64,000 nt of DNA from JAOPZW01 sp963807305 (GCA_963807305.1 CAWEBN010000002.1:1-64000), one strand, 5' to 3'. Counted from the stretch's first letter, positions 16,215 to 31,572 are shown. A program made the numbers and translations. Notes: generated by a model not told the origin, from the sequence alone.

Positions 16215-18932
16215 TCAGCGGCCGACCGCGGGGTAGGGCAGGCGGCGCGCCGGACGCTCCACGCGTACTCGAGCGTCGACGGCCATCGCGCCAGTCGGTG
16301 CGACGACCACCGGATTGAGGTCGAGCTCGGCGATCTCGGGATGGTTGGCGGCCAGCCAGCCGATGCGCACGACGATGTCCTCCAGGGCCGGGACGTCGGC
16401 ACGGGGAGCGCCGCGGAAGCCGTCGAGCAACGGGAAGGTGCGTAGGGCGCGGATCATGCCGGTCGCCTCGATCGGCGCCACCGGCGCCAGGCGAACCTGC
16501 ACGTCTCCCAGCAGCTCAAGCGCCGTCCCGCCCGCGCCGCAGGCCACGACGGGTCCCAGCTGCGGATCGGAGACGACGCCAACGAGCATCTCCACGCCCT
16601 GCGGGGCCATTTCCTGGACGACGAAGCCGTCCAGGTCATGGCCGTCCGCCCGCAGCGACGAGCGCAGCTCGCGCGCGGCGCGCGCGACCGCGCCGGCTCC
16701 GCGCAGGCCCAGGCGAACGGCGCCGGCGTCGTGCTTGTGCAGGAGGCCCGGCACGATCGCCTTGAGCGCGACCTCGTCTTCTGCGGTGGCCGCCCAGCGT
16801 CCGGCGGCATGCGCAGAGCCGGCGACGTGGGCGCGCACCGCCGGCACGCCGTAAGCCTGGAGCAGCCTCATCGCCTCCTCGAAGCCGAGCCAGCCGCCGC
16901 CGGCACCCAGCGCCTCCGCAAGGAGCACGGCCGCTGCGTCGGAGTCGATACCCCGCGGCGGGCCGACGTCCGGCGGCCGGTGGCGCCGGTTCCTGGCGTA
17001 GCGCGCGGCGTGCCCGAGCGCCCGTGCGGCGTGCTCGGGTGTGGCGTAGACCGGGACGTCGTCCTCGATCTCGTCGGCAGCGCCGGCTGGCTGAGCGGTC
17101 ATCAGGGCCGCCAGCACCGGGACGTCCGTCCGGCGGGCGGCAGCTCGGACCGCGCGCAGCACCATGTCCGCGCCTCGCCCCGGGAGCGCCTGGAGGAAGA
17201 TCGCGATGATCGCGTCCACACCCGGGTCGGCCGCCACCGTCTCGATCGTCCGGCGGAAGTCCGCGCTCGTGGCGGCGGCGAGCATGTCGACCGGGTTCGT
17301 CAATGCCGCTGCGGGCGGCAGGTGATCGGCGAGCGTCCGGCGAGTGTCCTCCGTGAGCGGCTCGACGCGCAGGCCGGCCGCCATGCCGGCATCGACGCAG
17401 GAGACTGCCGGTCCGCCGGCGTTGGTGACGATCGCCACGCGGTCGCCCCGCGGCAGCGGCTGGCGCGCGAGCAGCTCGGCGACGTCGAGCTGCTCGTCCA
17501 GGGTCTGGACGCGGATGACGCCCGCGTGGTCGAAGAGCGCGTCGATCGCCGCCTCGGAGCCCTGCAGCAGAGCGCCGGTGTGCGACGACGCGGCGCGCCG
17601 CCCCGCTGCGCTGCGCCCGCTCTTCACGACGATCACCGGCTTGGAGGCGGTCAGCCTCCGGCAGGTCTGGCCGAAGCGCTGCGGGTTCCCGAGCGACTCG
17701 AGATACAGGAGCACGGCATCGGTGCCGTCGTCCTGCTCCCAGAAGCGCAGGAAGTCGTTGCCCGACAGGTCAGCCTTGTTGCCCATCGAGACGAACGACG
17801 ACAGCCCAAGGCCCCTACGCTCGGCATGGTCGAGCGCGGCAATGCCGTAGGCGCCGCTCTGAGAGGCGAACGCGATGCGGCCCGCCGGCGGACGGCGCGG
17901 CGCGAACGTGGCGTCCATCTGGACCGCGGAGGACGTGTTGAGCACGCCGAGGCAGTTCGGCCCGACGAGCCGCATGCCCGTCTCCCGGCAGATGCGCAGC
18001 AGCTCCGCCTGCCGCGCCTCGCCCTCCGGGCCGTCTTCGCCGAAGCCGCCCGAGAGCACGACGAGCGCGCTGACACCCTTGAGCTCGCATTCCCGCGCCA
18101 CCTCCACCACAAGCGGCGCGGAGACGGCGATCACGGCCAGGTCCACCGGTCCGGGGACGTCGGCGACGGATGCGTAGGCTCGCCGGCCGGCGATGGTCTT
18201 CGCGTGCGGGTTGATCGGGTAGATCGGCCCGCCGAACGCGCCGGCCACGAGATTGCGGGCGACCGTCCCGCCGACGCTCACCCGCCGGCGCGAGGCGCCG
18301 ATCACCGCGATCGAGGAGGGCTCGAGGACGTGGCGCACCGCGGCCACGGCACCGATCCGGTCGCGCTCCTCGAAGTGATCGATCGCCTCCTGCCCCAGCT
18401 GGGACGGCAGCTCGATCAAGAGGACGCCCGGCTCGGAACGCACCTTGATGGGGAAGCCCGAGTCGCGGAACACCCGAAGCATCCGGTCGTTGGCCGGATG
18501 CACCCACGCCACGAAGGTCACGATGCCACTCGCCTGGGCGAGCTGCGCGAGGTGTGCCAGCAGCAGGGTGGCGATGCCCTGACCCTGCCAGCCGTCCGCG
18601 ACCGCGACGGCGAGCTCGGCGCGATTGCGCGTCTCGGAGACGAAGCACGCGTGCGCGACGACCGTCTCCTCAGGGCCGGCGACGGCTACCAGGCCGGTGC
18701 CGCGCTCGACGAGCGCCCGCGCCGCGTGGTCCGCTTGCGGGCCCGACCCGAGGAAGCGGAACCACCACGCCTCCGGCGACAGGCCGCGAAGGAAGGCGGC
18801 GACGCCGTCCACGTCTCCGGGGCCGGTCGTGCGCAGGTGGACGGTGGAGCCGTCACGCAGGACGACGTCGCTGTCGTCGACGGTCGCGGCTGACGCGGTC
18901 GCCCGCGACGGTTCGGAGACCGTGGAGGGCAT
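16215..18932 (-). CDS. Pat-like protein 2: N-terminal GNAT fused to intact NDP-forming acyl-CoA synthetase
   Basis: The 905 residues begin with a GNAT domain (about 22-175; WQGQGIATLLLAHL is the acetyl-CoA loop), then a CoA-binding domain (VIGASRRRVSVGG, about 210), a succinyl-CoA-ligase-like domain with ASQSGAYGIAAL, and the phospho-histidine box SSHTGAL (His451), then a C-terminal ATP-grasp domain (DEVALKAIVPGLLHKHDAGAV). Unlike the paralogue at 7.5 kb, the synthetase residues are retained, so it may form an acyl-CoA itself as well as acetylate proteins. The two copies flank the lipid-storage genes. Confidence 0.87.
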   Translation of the reverse strand: MPSTVSEPSRATASAATVDDSDVVLRDGSTVHLRTTGPGDVDGVAAFLRGLSPEAWWFRFLGSGPQADHAARALVERGTGLVAVAGPEETVVAHACFVSETRNRAELAVAVADGWQGQGIATLLLAHLAQLAQASGIVTFVAWVHPANDRMLRVFRDSGFPIKVRSEPGVLLIELPSQLGQEAIDHFEERDRIGAVAAVRHVLEPSSIAVIGASRRRVSVGGTVARNLVAGAFGGPIYPINPHAKTIAGRRAYASVADVPGPVDLAVIAVSAPLVVEVARECELKGVSALVVLSGGFGEDGPEGEARQAELLRICRETGMRLVGPNCLGVLNTSSAVQMDATFAPRRPPAGRIAFASQSGAYGIAALDHAERRGLGLSSFVSMGNKADLSGNDFLRFWEQDDGTDAVLLYLESLGNPQRFGQTCRRLTASKPVIVVKSGRSAAGRRAASSHTGALLQGSEAAIDALFDHAGVIRVQTLDEQLDVAELLARQPLPRGDRVAIVTNAGGPAVSCVDAGMAAGLRVEPLTEDTRRTLADHLPPAAALTNPVDMLAAATSADFRRTIETVAADPGVDAIIAIFLQALPGRGADMVLRAVRAAARRTDVPVLAALMTAQPAGAADEIEDDVPVYATPEHAARALGHAARYARNRRHRPPDVGPPRGIDSDAAAVLLAEALGAGGGWLGFEEAMRLLQAYGVPAVRAHVAGSAHAAGRWAATAEDEVALKAIVPGLLHKHDAGAVRLGLRGAGAVARAARELRSSLRADGHDLDGFVVQEMAPQGVEMLVGVVSDPQLGPVVACGAGGTALELLGDVQVRLAPVAPIEATGMIRALRTFPLLDGFRGAPRADVPALEDIVVRIGWLAANHPEIAELDLNPVVVAPTGAMAVDARVRVERPARRLPYPAVGR

Positions 18933-19037
18933 GTCGTGGACGCGAGACTACGTCCGAATCGGTCCTCGGCGCAATCCGTGAAGAGCCGCATCCGATCGGC
19001 GGGGCCTCCCCGATGGAAGGAGGCGGGTCCGTCCTAG

Positions 19038-19479
19038 CCGGTCACCGTCGTGATCGCGGGCCTTGCATGGGCGCTGAGCGGAGATCCCGTCCGGGCGCTG
19101 GCGGTGCTCGTCGTCGCCACACCGTGCCCGCTGATCCTCGCCGCGCCGATCGCCCTCGTGTGCGGCGTGTCGCGGGCGGCGCGCGCGGGCGTCGTGGTCA
19201 AGGGCCCGGGCGCGATCGAGCAGCCCGGCGACGGTCTCGACCGAAGCCGCGGACGTGGTGATCACCGTCGACCGGATCGATCGCGTCGCGCTGGCGCTCC
19301 AGATCGGCCGGCGCTCGCTCGCGATCGCCCGCCAGAGCGTCCTCGCGGGCATGGGCCTCAGTCTCATCGCCATGGTGGCCGCCGCCCTCGGCCATATCCC
19401 ACCCATCGCCGGAGCGCTCCTGCAGGAGGGCATCGACGTCGCCGTCATCCTCAACGCCCTGCGTGCACTGCGGGGCTGA
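19038..19479 (+). pseudogene. Remnant of a heavy-metal (P1B) P-type ATPase
   Basis: Two segments of one ATPase remain. In one frame (from just after a TAG at 19035) there is the sixth transmembrane helix with the CPC motif: VLVVATPCPLILAAPIALV and then AGVVVKGPGAIEQ. In another frame, starting near 19231, are TVSTEAADVVITVDRIDRVA and the last helices, ending LLQEGIDVAVILNALRAL. The DKTGT phosphorylation site, the ATP-binding and hinge domains and all N-terminal helices are absent. The join falls between 19224 and 19231, so about 300 residues were deleted there and about as many at the front. It cannot function. Confidence 0.8.
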
Positions 19480-19600
19480 TCAGGCGATTGCCCGTGGCGC
19501 GTAGTTCTCCGCAAGAGATGCGCGGGAGGGGGCCGATGAGCGATCGGCCGGCAGGCGTGAACGTGCGGTGAACACCATCCGAGAGAGAGGTTCACGGACC

Positions 19601-19978
19601 GTGAGCGCGACCGTCCCGACGGGGCTCGACGTCGAGACCCCCGACGTGCTCGGCGACGACGCCGTGCTTTGCCTCGCCACGAACCACCCTGAGCCCGGTG
19701 ACGTCGAGTCGTTCAGCGGCGCACTGTGCGGGCTGTGGGCGGCCGACCGCTTCGTCGAGTTCCTCCAGCGCCGCCGTGACCTCGTGGGCGGCCGCGAGGG
19801 CGGCCTGGCGCCGAGCGCCGAACCGGTTGTCATCACCGGCGCGGCGCTCGGGCTGCCGGGAGCCGAGAAGCTGTTCGGCAAGGTGCGCGGCCGCCTGGAG
19901 GGCTACCGGACGATCGAGCCGGCCGGGGGCGTCGGCGCCGACGCGCTCGCGACGATCCGCGCGGCGATGGGCAGCTGA
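19601..19978 (+). CDS. Small protein of unknown function preceding the carboxylase
   Basis: GTG 19601 is preferred because GAGAGAGG lies 9 bp upstream; an earlier in-frame GTG is at 19568. The 125 residues start with a segment mentioning a nucleotide-like LATNHPEPGD and then have EPVVITGAALGLPGAEKLFG. That last string resembles a linker in large actinobacterial ketoacyl-synthase proteins, but the match is short and may be chance. It ends 3 bp before the carboxylase ATG, so it is translationally linked to it and may work with it. No function is assigned. Confidence 0.5.
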   Translation: MSATVPTGLDVETPDVLGDDAVLCLATNHPEPGDVESFSGALCGLWAADRFVEFLQRRRDLVGGREGGLAPSAEPVVITGAALGLPGAEKLFGKVRGRLEGYRTIEPAGGVGADALATIRAAMGS

Positions 19979-19981
19979 GCG

Positions 19982-25501
<5,520 letters not shown>

Positions 25502-25533
25502 CGCCCAGGCGGGCGCGCGAGTAGGGTCGTGAC

Positions 25534-26955
25534 GTGCCCTTGGACGATGTCGCGGTCACGCCGCTCGATCCGACGCGCTTCCGCGAGGTCCTTTCCCCCG
25601 ACGGCTTGGCGCAGTTCGAGCACACGATCACCCGCGGGCGTGAGCTGCTGGACGGGCGGACGCTCTGGAACGTGAACTCCACCGCTCACGGCGGCGGCGT
25701 CGCCGAGATGCTGCGCTCGCTCATCGGCTACGTGCGCGGCGTCGGCGTCGACGCGCGATGGGTCACCATCGGCGGCAATCCCGAGTTCTTCCGCATCACC
25801 AAGCGCCTGCACAATCGCCTGCACGGGTACGCGGGCGACGGCGGGCCGCTGGGCGAGGCCGAGCGCGCCGTCTACGAGCGCGTCGCCGCCGAGCATGCCG
25901 ACCTGCTGGCGCAGCGCGTAGGCCCGCGCGACATCGTTCTCCTGCACGATCCGCAAACCGCGGGCATGGTCGGGCCGCTGGTCGAGAAGGGCGTGCCCGT
26001 CATCTGGCGGGCGCACGTCGGCCTCGACGTGCCCAACGACCGCGCACGCGAGGCGTGGCGCTTCCTCATCGGCTACGTCGAGCCGGCCGATGCCTACGTC
26101 TTCTCCCGTCGCTCCTACACGTGGGAGGGGCTCGACGAGTCCAAGGTCACGGTCATCGCCCCGTCGATCGATGCCTTCTCGCCGAAGAACCATCCGATGT
26201 CATTCACGTCGGTGACCGCCGTGCTCCGCGCCGCGGGCCTCGCCGCCGACCACCACCACCATTCGCGGGCGATCTTCGAGCGCCTCGACGGTACCGTGGG
26301 GAGGGTCGAGCACGAGGCCCGCGTCGTCGAGGAGCACGCCCTGGGCCTCGACGTGCCGCTCGTCGCGCAGGTGTCGCGCTGGGACCGACTCAAGGACCCG
26401 ATCGGCATCGTGTCGGCCTTTGCAGAGCACGTGCACGCCGACGAGGACCCCCACCTGCTGCTCGCGGGCCCCGACGTCACCGCGGTGGCCGACGACCCGG
26501 AGGGCGCCGAGGTCTTCGAAGAGGTCGAGGCCGCATGGCGCGGCCTGCCGCAGCGCGTCCGCCGGCGCGTGCACCTCGCGCTGCTGCCGATGGACGAGGC
26601 CGATGAGAACGCCGTGATCGTCAACGCGCTGCAGCGCCGCGCCGACGTCGTTGTCCAGAAGAGCCTGGCCGAGGGCTTCGGGCTGACCGTCTCCGAGGCG
26701 ATGTGGAAAGGCCGCCCGGTCGTCGCGTCGGACGTGGGCGGCATTCGGGACCAGATCGAGGACGGGCAGACCGGGTACCTCGTCGAGCCGACCGATCTCG
26801 CCGCCTTCGCCGACCGCGTCAACCGCCTGCTCGGCGATCCCCGCGACGCCGAGCGCATGGGCGAGGCCGCCCAGATCCGCGTGCGCGACCTCTTCCTCGG
26901 CCCGCGCCACCTGGGCCAGTACGTCGAGCTCCTCGAGAGCGTCGTCGTGCCCTGA
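25534..26955 (+). CDS. treT: Trehalose synthase (NDP-glucose glycosyltransferase, GT4, TreT-like)
   Basis: The 473 residues have the family's TLWNVNSTAHGGGVAEML, HNRLHGYAGDGGPLG, LLHDPQTAGM and, in the second Rossmann domain, QVSRWDRLKDPIG, LPMDEADENAVIVNALQRRAD and QKSLAEGFGLTVSEAMWKG with the E-X7-E type sugar-nucleotide site. TreT makes trehalose from a nucleoside-diphosphate glucose and glucose. GTG is the start. It follows the carboxylase by 32 bp and meets PPDK tail to tail with a 9-bp gap. A decayed paralogue lies at 4.1-5.5 kb. Confidence 0.85.
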   Translation: MPLDDVAVTPLDPTRFREVLSPDGLAQFEHTITRGRELLDGRTLWNVNSTAHGGGVAEMLRSLIGYVRGVGVDARWVTIGGNPEFFRITKRLHNRLHGYAGDGGPLGEAERAVYERVAAEHADLLAQRVGPRDIVLLHDPQTAGMVGPLVEKGVPVIWRAHVGLDVPNDRAREAWRFLIGYVEPADAYVFSRRSYTWEGLDESKVTVIAPSIDAFSPKNHPMSFTSVTAVLRAAGLAADHHHHSRAIFERLDGTVGRVEHEARVVEEHALGLDVPLVAQVSRWDRLKDPIGIVSAFAEHVHADEDPHLLLAGPDVTAVADDPEGAEVFEEVEAAWRGLPQRVRRRVHLALLPMDEADENAVIVNALQRRADVVVQKSLAEGFGLTVSEAMWKGRPVVASDVGGIRDQIEDGQTGYLVEPTDLAAFADRVNRLLGDPRDAERMGEAAQIRVRDLFLGPRHLGQYVELLESVVVP

Positions 26956-26964
26956 CCGCCCCCG

Positions 26965-29598
26965 TCAGCGCCGCGCGGCCGCCGCCTGTGCGGCCGCCAC
27001 GCGGGCGATCGGCACGCGGAAGGGCGAGCAGCTGACGTAGTCCAGGCCGGCCCCGTCGAAGAAGCGGATCGATGCCGCGTCACCGCCGTGCTCGCCGCAG
27101 ATCCCGACCTCCAGGCCGGGCCGCGTCTCGCGCCCTCGCTCGATCGCGATCTTGACGAGCTCGCCGACGCCGGTCTCGTCGATCGTCGCGAAGGGCGAGC
27201 GCTCGACGATCCCGGTCTGCACGTAGTGCGGCACGATCGCCGCCTCGATGTCGTCGCGCGAGAAGCCCAGTGCGGTCTGCGTGAGGTCGTTCGTGCCGAA
27301 GGAGAAGAACTCGGCGTGCTTGGCGATCTCGCCGGCCGCGAGGCACGCCCGCGGGAGCTCGATCATCGTCCCCAGCATGAAGTCCCGATCGGGCTTGACC
27401 CCCTCCTCGACGGCCACGCGCAGCACGAGGTCGCGCGCCATCGCGAGCTCCTCGGCGTACGCGACGAGCGGGATCATGACCTCCACGCGGGGGGCGTGGC
27501 CGGTGCGCTCGCGCACCGCGCGGGTGGCGCGGAAGATCGCACGCGCCTGCATCTCGTAGATCTCGGGATGGATCAGCCCCAGCCGCACGCCGCGGGTGCC
27601 GAGCATCGGGTTGCCCTCGGCGAGCGCCCGCACGCGGTCGAGGGTGTGCTCGAGCGCGGCGGTTTCGGGCGCGCCGCGCAGTCGCGCCTCGGTGACCTGC
27701 TCGATGAGCTCCATGCGGTCGGGCATGAACTCGTGCAGAGGCGGGTCGAGCAGCCTGATGGTGATCGGCAGGCCCTCCATCGCCTCGAAGATCTGCTCGA
27801 AGTCGTCCTGCTGGAGGACCAGGAGCTGGTCCAGCGCCGCGCGGCGGCCGGCCTCGTCGTCAGCCATGATCATCCGCTGCATCTTCGGCTGGCGGTCGGC
27901 GGCCATGAACATGTGCTCGGTGCGGCACAGGCCGACGCCCTCGGCGCCGAAGGCGCGCGCGCGGCGCGCGTCGTCGGGCGTGTCGGCGTTGGCGCGCACG
28001 CCGAGCGTGCGCAGCTCGTCGCACCACTGAAGCAGCGTGTCGAAGCGCGGGTCGACCTCGGGGGTGACGAGCGCGACGTCGTCGAGCGTGATGGTGCCGG
28101 CCGTTCCGTCGATGGCGATGAGGTCGCCCTCGTGCAGGACGCGCTCGCCGATGCGCACCTCGCGGGCGTGCAGGTCGATGTCCAGGGCGTCGGCCCCGGT
28201 CACCGCGGGGCAGCCCATGCCGCGGGCCACGAGCGCCGCGTGCGACGCCTTGCCGCCCTCCGACGTGAGAATGCCCTTGGCGGCGTAGAAGCCGGCGACG
28301 TCGTCGGCCTCGGTGAAGGGGCGCACGAGAATGACCGCACGCCCGTCCTCGGCCGCGGCGACGGCATCGGGCGCGGTGAAGACGATGGCGCCCTTGGCTG
28401 CGCCTGGCGAGGCGGCGACGCCGCGGGCCACGACCTCGTAGCGTGCGTCGGGGTCGAAGGTGGGGTGCAGCAGCGCGTGCAGCGAGCGCGCCTCGATCGT
28501 CGTGATCGCCTGCTCCTTCGTGAGGAGGCCCTCGCCGACGGCATCGACCGCGAAGCGGATCGCGGCCTGGGCGGGGCGCTTCGCGTTGCGCGTCTGCAGC
28601 ATGTACAGGCGCCCCTCCTCGATGGTGAACTCGGTGTCCTGCATGTCGCCGTAGTGGCGCTCCAGCGTGCGCATGATCTCCAGCAGCTGCGCATGCGCCG
28701 CCGGCATCCAGTCGCGCAGCTCGGACAGGTCGCGCGGGGTGCGCACGCCGGACACGACGTCCTCACCCTGGGCGTCGATGAGGAAGTCGCCACTGGGCTC
28801 GGGCGCGCCGGTGACCTCGTCGCGCGAGAAGGCCACGCCAGAGCCCGAGGTCGGGCCCTTGTTGCCGTAGACCATCTGCTGCACGTTGACCGCGGTGCCC
28901 CACTCGTCGGGGATGTCGTTGATGCGCCGGTAGGCGATGGCGCGCTCGCCCATCCAGGAGTCGAAGACCGCGCGGATGGCCTGCTCGAGCTGCTCGCGGG
29001 GGTCCGTCGGGAAGTCGTAGAGCGCCTTGAAGCGTGCCGTCAGCTCGCGCAGGGCGTCGGTGTCGAGCTCGGTGTCCAGCGTGACGCCGCGCTCGCGCTT
29101 GATCCGCGCGATCTCGTCCTCGAACCGCGCACTGGGCACGCCGCGCACGACATCGCCGAACATCTGCACGAGCCGGCGGTAGGAGTCCCAGGCGAAGCGC
29201 GGGTTGCCGGTGCGCGCGGCCAGGCCCTCGACCGCAGCGTCGTTGAGGCCGAGGTTCAGAACCGTGTCCATCATCCCGGGCATCGAGTCGCGCGCGCCGC
29301 TGCGCACGGAGACCAGCAGCGGGTTGTCCGGATCGCCGAGCGCCTTGCCGGCGCGCTCCTCCAGACGCGCGAGCGCCTCGTCGATCGCCGCGCCGAGCCC
29401 CTCGGGCTCCGTGCGGTCGGCGCGCATGTACTCGACGCACGCCTCCGTGGTGATGGTGAAGCCCGCGGGGACGAGGTCGGAGCCGAGGACGCGCGTCATC
29501 TCGGCGATGCCGGAGCCCTTGCCTCCCAGCAGTTCACGCATGTCGCGCGAGCCCTGGGCGAAGTCGTAGATCCACTTGGCGGCGATGGTGGTGCTCAT
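26965..29598 (-). CDS. ppdK: Pyruvate, phosphate dikinase
   Basis: The ATG at 29598 (GGAGG nearby) is taken rather than the upstream frame start. The 877-residue enzyme has an N-terminal ATP-grasp domain (ELLGGKGSGIAEMTRVLG, SVRSGARDSMPGMMDTVLNL), the swivelling phospho-His domain with TSEGGKASHAALVARGMGCPAV near 455, and the C-terminal PEP barrel (VGLCRTEHMF, FFSFGTNDLTQTALGFSRDD). It interconverts pyruvate, ATP and Pi with PEP, AMP and PPi. With the pyruvate:ferredoxin oxidoreductase of the same window it places the pyruvate/PEP node here; the direction is not evident. Confidence 0.95.
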   Translation of the reverse strand: MSTTIAAKWIYDFAQGSRDMRELLGGKGSGIAEMTRVLGSDLVPAGFTITTEACVEYMRADRTEPEGLGAAIDEALARLEERAGKALGDPDNPLLVSVRSGARDSMPGMMDTVLNLGLNDAAVEGLAARTGNPRFAWDSYRRLVQMFGDVVRGVPSARFEDEIARIKRERGVTLDTELDTDALRELTARFKALYDFPTDPREQLEQAIRAVFDSWMGERAIAYRRINDIPDEWGTAVNVQQMVYGNKGPTSGSGVAFSRDEVTGAPEPSGDFLIDAQGEDVVSGVRTPRDLSELRDWMPAAHAQLLEIMRTLERHYGDMQDTEFTIEEGRLYMLQTRNAKRPAQAAIRFAVDAVGEGLLTKEQAITTIEARSLHALLHPTFDPDARYEVVARGVAASPGAAKGAIVFTAPDAVAAAEDGRAVILVRPFTEADDVAGFYAAKGILTSEGGKASHAALVARGMGCPAVTGADALDIDLHAREVRIGERVLHEGDLIAIDGTAGTITLDDVALVTPEVDPRFDTLLQWCDELRTLGVRANADTPDDARRARAFGAEGVGLCRTEHMFMAADRQPKMQRMIMADDEAGRRAALDQLLVLQQDDFEQIFEAMEGLPITIRLLDPPLHEFMPDRMELIEQVTEARLRGAPETAALEHTLDRVRALAEGNPMLGTRGVRLGLIHPEIYEMQARAIFRATRAVRERTGHAPRVEVMIPLVAYAEELAMARDLVLRVAVEEGVKPDRDFMLGTMIELPRACLAAGEIAKHAEFFSFGTNDLTQTALGFSRDDIEAAIVPHYVQTGIVERSPFATIDETGVGELVKIAIERGRETRPGLEVGICGEHGGDAASIRFFDGAGLDYVSCSPFRVPIARVAAAQAAAARR

Positions 29599-29659
29599 CG
29601 GATGGCCTCCGGTTGCATGGTGATCTGTCGGGTGGGGCACTTGGCGGCGCGCACGTGCA

Positions 29660-30115
29660 TCAGCTGCGGCCGTGAGGGGCGACGGCGGTCGGCGTGCGCT
29701 CGCCGGGGACCGCGAGGTACGGGACGGCCGCGGCAGCGGCCATCACCCCGGCGAGCGCGAGGCCGACCCACGCCGGCCACAGCGTCGTGTCGACGTGCAC
29801 GCGCATCATCGATGCGCCGACGTCGACGGTCGCGTGGCCGGCCAGGACCTCGATAGCCGTGAAGACGAGGGCTCCGAGCCCCAGCGCGACCGTTGCAGGC
29901 GACGTGCGGTCGACGATCGCGAGCGCGAGCAGCACGACCGCGCAGAGGCCCGCGAGGGCGCCCCAGCCGCTCCAGCCGCTGGCGGTGCTGCGCACGTCGA
30001 GGGCCGGCATCGTGACGGCGACGCGCTGCCAGCCGAGGAAGAGGTCGACCACGAACAGCGTCGCCGCGACGGCGATGACCGGTCTGGCGCGCTGCTTGAG
30101 GGCCTCGGAGGTCAT
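29660..30115 (-). CDS. Four-helix membrane protein of unknown function
   Basis: From MTSEALKQRA (ATG 30115; a GTG-free extension to 30136 is possible) the 151 residues form four hydrophobic segments: VIAVAATLFVVDLFLG, the GWGALAGLCAVVLLALAIV stretch, TVALGLGALVFTAIEVLAG and WVGLALAGVMAAAAAVPYL. No catalytic motif is seen. It lies 61 bp ahead of PPDK on the same strand. A candidate regulon dyad is 57-72 bp upstream, so it is probably coregulated with the stress genes. Confidence 0.65.
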   Translation of the reverse strand: MTSEALKQRARPVIAVAATLFVVDLFLGWQRVAVTMPALDVRSTASGWSGWGALAGLCAVVLLALAIVDRTSPATVALGLGALVFTAIEVLAGHATVDVGASMMRVHVDTTLWPAWVGLALAGVMAAAAAVPYLAVPGERTPTAVAPHGRS

Positions 30116-30171
30116 GGTGCGATTCTGCTCGCCCACCGCCCGCTCGCCATCGTGGGGGATCGCCAGAGTGC

Positions 30172-30187
30172 GTGCGGCGGACTACGG
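30172..30187 (-). promoter_or_regulatory. Candidate regulon dyad ahead of membrane protein/PPDK
   Basis: Plus-strand GTGCGGCGGACTACGG (reverse CCGTAGTCCGCCGCAC), 57-72 bp upstream of the membrane protein ATG and between it and the preceding FAD oxidoreductase. Confidence 0.45.
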
Positions 30188-30210
30188 ACACCGCCGGCGC
30201 TCCCGGGGAG

Positions 30211-31496
30211 TCAGCCCGCGGCGTGCGCGCCGGCCAGCTCGTCGCGGCGCGCGGCCGCGTCGGGCGGCAGGCCGCCGCGGACCTGGGCTGCCGCGTTCAG
30301 GCAGCGCAGCGCCAGCGCATCCTCGCCGAGCGTCGCGTGGCGCTCGGCCAGGCCGAGCAGCAGCTCGCCGACGTCGATGTCCTCCGGGTCGGCGTCCACC
30401 GCCGCGTCGGGCGCGTGCGGCGCGAGATAGCCCGAGAGGTGCGGTGCGGCGACCTTCGCGGGCGGCCACCACAGCGGCGTCGTCGGGACGTCGCCGCGCG
30501 TGGAGTCCAGGAAGCGGGGGCCGGCGGGATCGAGCAGCATCCCGCGCAGCACGGGACGGAAGGGCTCCGGGCGCACGTCGGCGCCGAGCGAGCGGGCGAT
30601 CGCCGCAGCCGCCGCGCCGGCCTGCTGGGCGGCGAGCCCGCCCTGCTTGAGCGGGAAGGCCGTGCCGTCCCCGGCGGCCCAGACGGCCTCGGTCCCGAGG
30701 ACGGCGCCGTGCTCGTCGGTCGTGAGGAAGCCCTCCCCGTCGTGTGGCAGCCCGCCGATCCAGGGGCCCACGAGCCGGGGCAGCGAGACGATCCGCTCGG
30801 CCTGGACGGGCTCGCCATGGGCGACGATCAGGCCGCCCGGCCCGGCCCGGAGCGGCACCGAGTCGGGACGGAGCGCGATGCCGCGCTCGGCCAGCAGGCT
30901 CCAGATGTGCGACGCGATGCGCGGCCCGAAGGCCTCCAAGCGGGCTGTGCTCCGGCGTGACGAGGACGAGCCCGACGCCTTCGAGGCCTCGGGTACGCAC
31001 GTGCTCGCCGGTCATCAGTGCCAGCTCGTAGAGCGGTAGGGCCCAGGTCACCGTGGCGGGCACGGCGAAGGCCACGCGCTGCACGCGCCCGGCGTCGAGG
31101 TCGGCGAGCAGCGCGGCGAAGGCGCCGACGTCGCGGGGGCCGGAGAAGGTCAGCGCTCCCGGGATGGCCATGTCGGGCGTGGCGCCGACGGCGACGAGCA
31201 GGGCGTCGTAGTCGAGCGTGTCGCCGCGCACGGTGCGCACGCGGCGCTGCGTCGGGATCGACCGACGCAAGCCGGTCGGGCCGCAGGTGCGCGCCGTGGT
31301 CGGCCGCGATGCGGACGAGATCGAAGCGCCGCGCAGGGCCGCCTCCGAAGGGCTCCGACACCGCGTGCTGGCGCTCGACGAGGTCGGTGTTGGCCTCGAG
31401 CAGCTCTATCCGGACACCGGATCCGAGGTGGCCGTGGAGGGCGATCAGCGCTTCGAGGCCGGCGATCCCGCCGCCGGCGATGACGATCGTGGGCAT
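30211..31496 (-). CDS. NAD(P)/FAD-dependent oxidoreductase, paralogue 2 (two apparent frameshifts)
   Basis: Read across three frames it is a full relative of the 1.2-kb oxidoreductase: MPTIVIAGGGIAGLEALIAL start, DYDALLVAVGATPDM, LPLYELALMTGEHV, AVWAAGDGTAFPLKQGGLAA, and the family block PLWWPPAKVAAPHLSGYL. Breaks are near 31258 (VDP, then TQRRVRTV) and near 30940 (PEHSPL, then EAFGPRIASH), each about one base. A C-terminal helical extension of about 55 residues (ELLLGLAERHATLGEDALAL) is missing from the other paralogues. No stop-codon substitutions are seen, so sequencing error is possible. Confidence 0.75.
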
Positions 31497-31533
31497 GTCG
31501 TCGAGGCTAGGCGACGCGCACGGCCCCCGCCAT

Positions 31534-31550
31534 CCGTAGCTTCCCCGCAC
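31534..31550 (-). promoter_or_regulatory. Candidate regulon dyad ahead of oxidoreductase paralogue 2
   Basis: CCGTAGCTTCCCCGCAC, 38-54 bp upstream of the paralogue 2 ATG, in the 76-bp spacer between paralogues 2 and 3. Confidence 0.45.
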
Positions 31551-31572
31551 CGCGATCCGTGCCGAGAGCCGA

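Noticed and set aside
18945..18953. GACTACG as a regulon site before Pat-like protein 2
   Set aside because: Only 15-20 bp before the start codon and lacking the second half-site.
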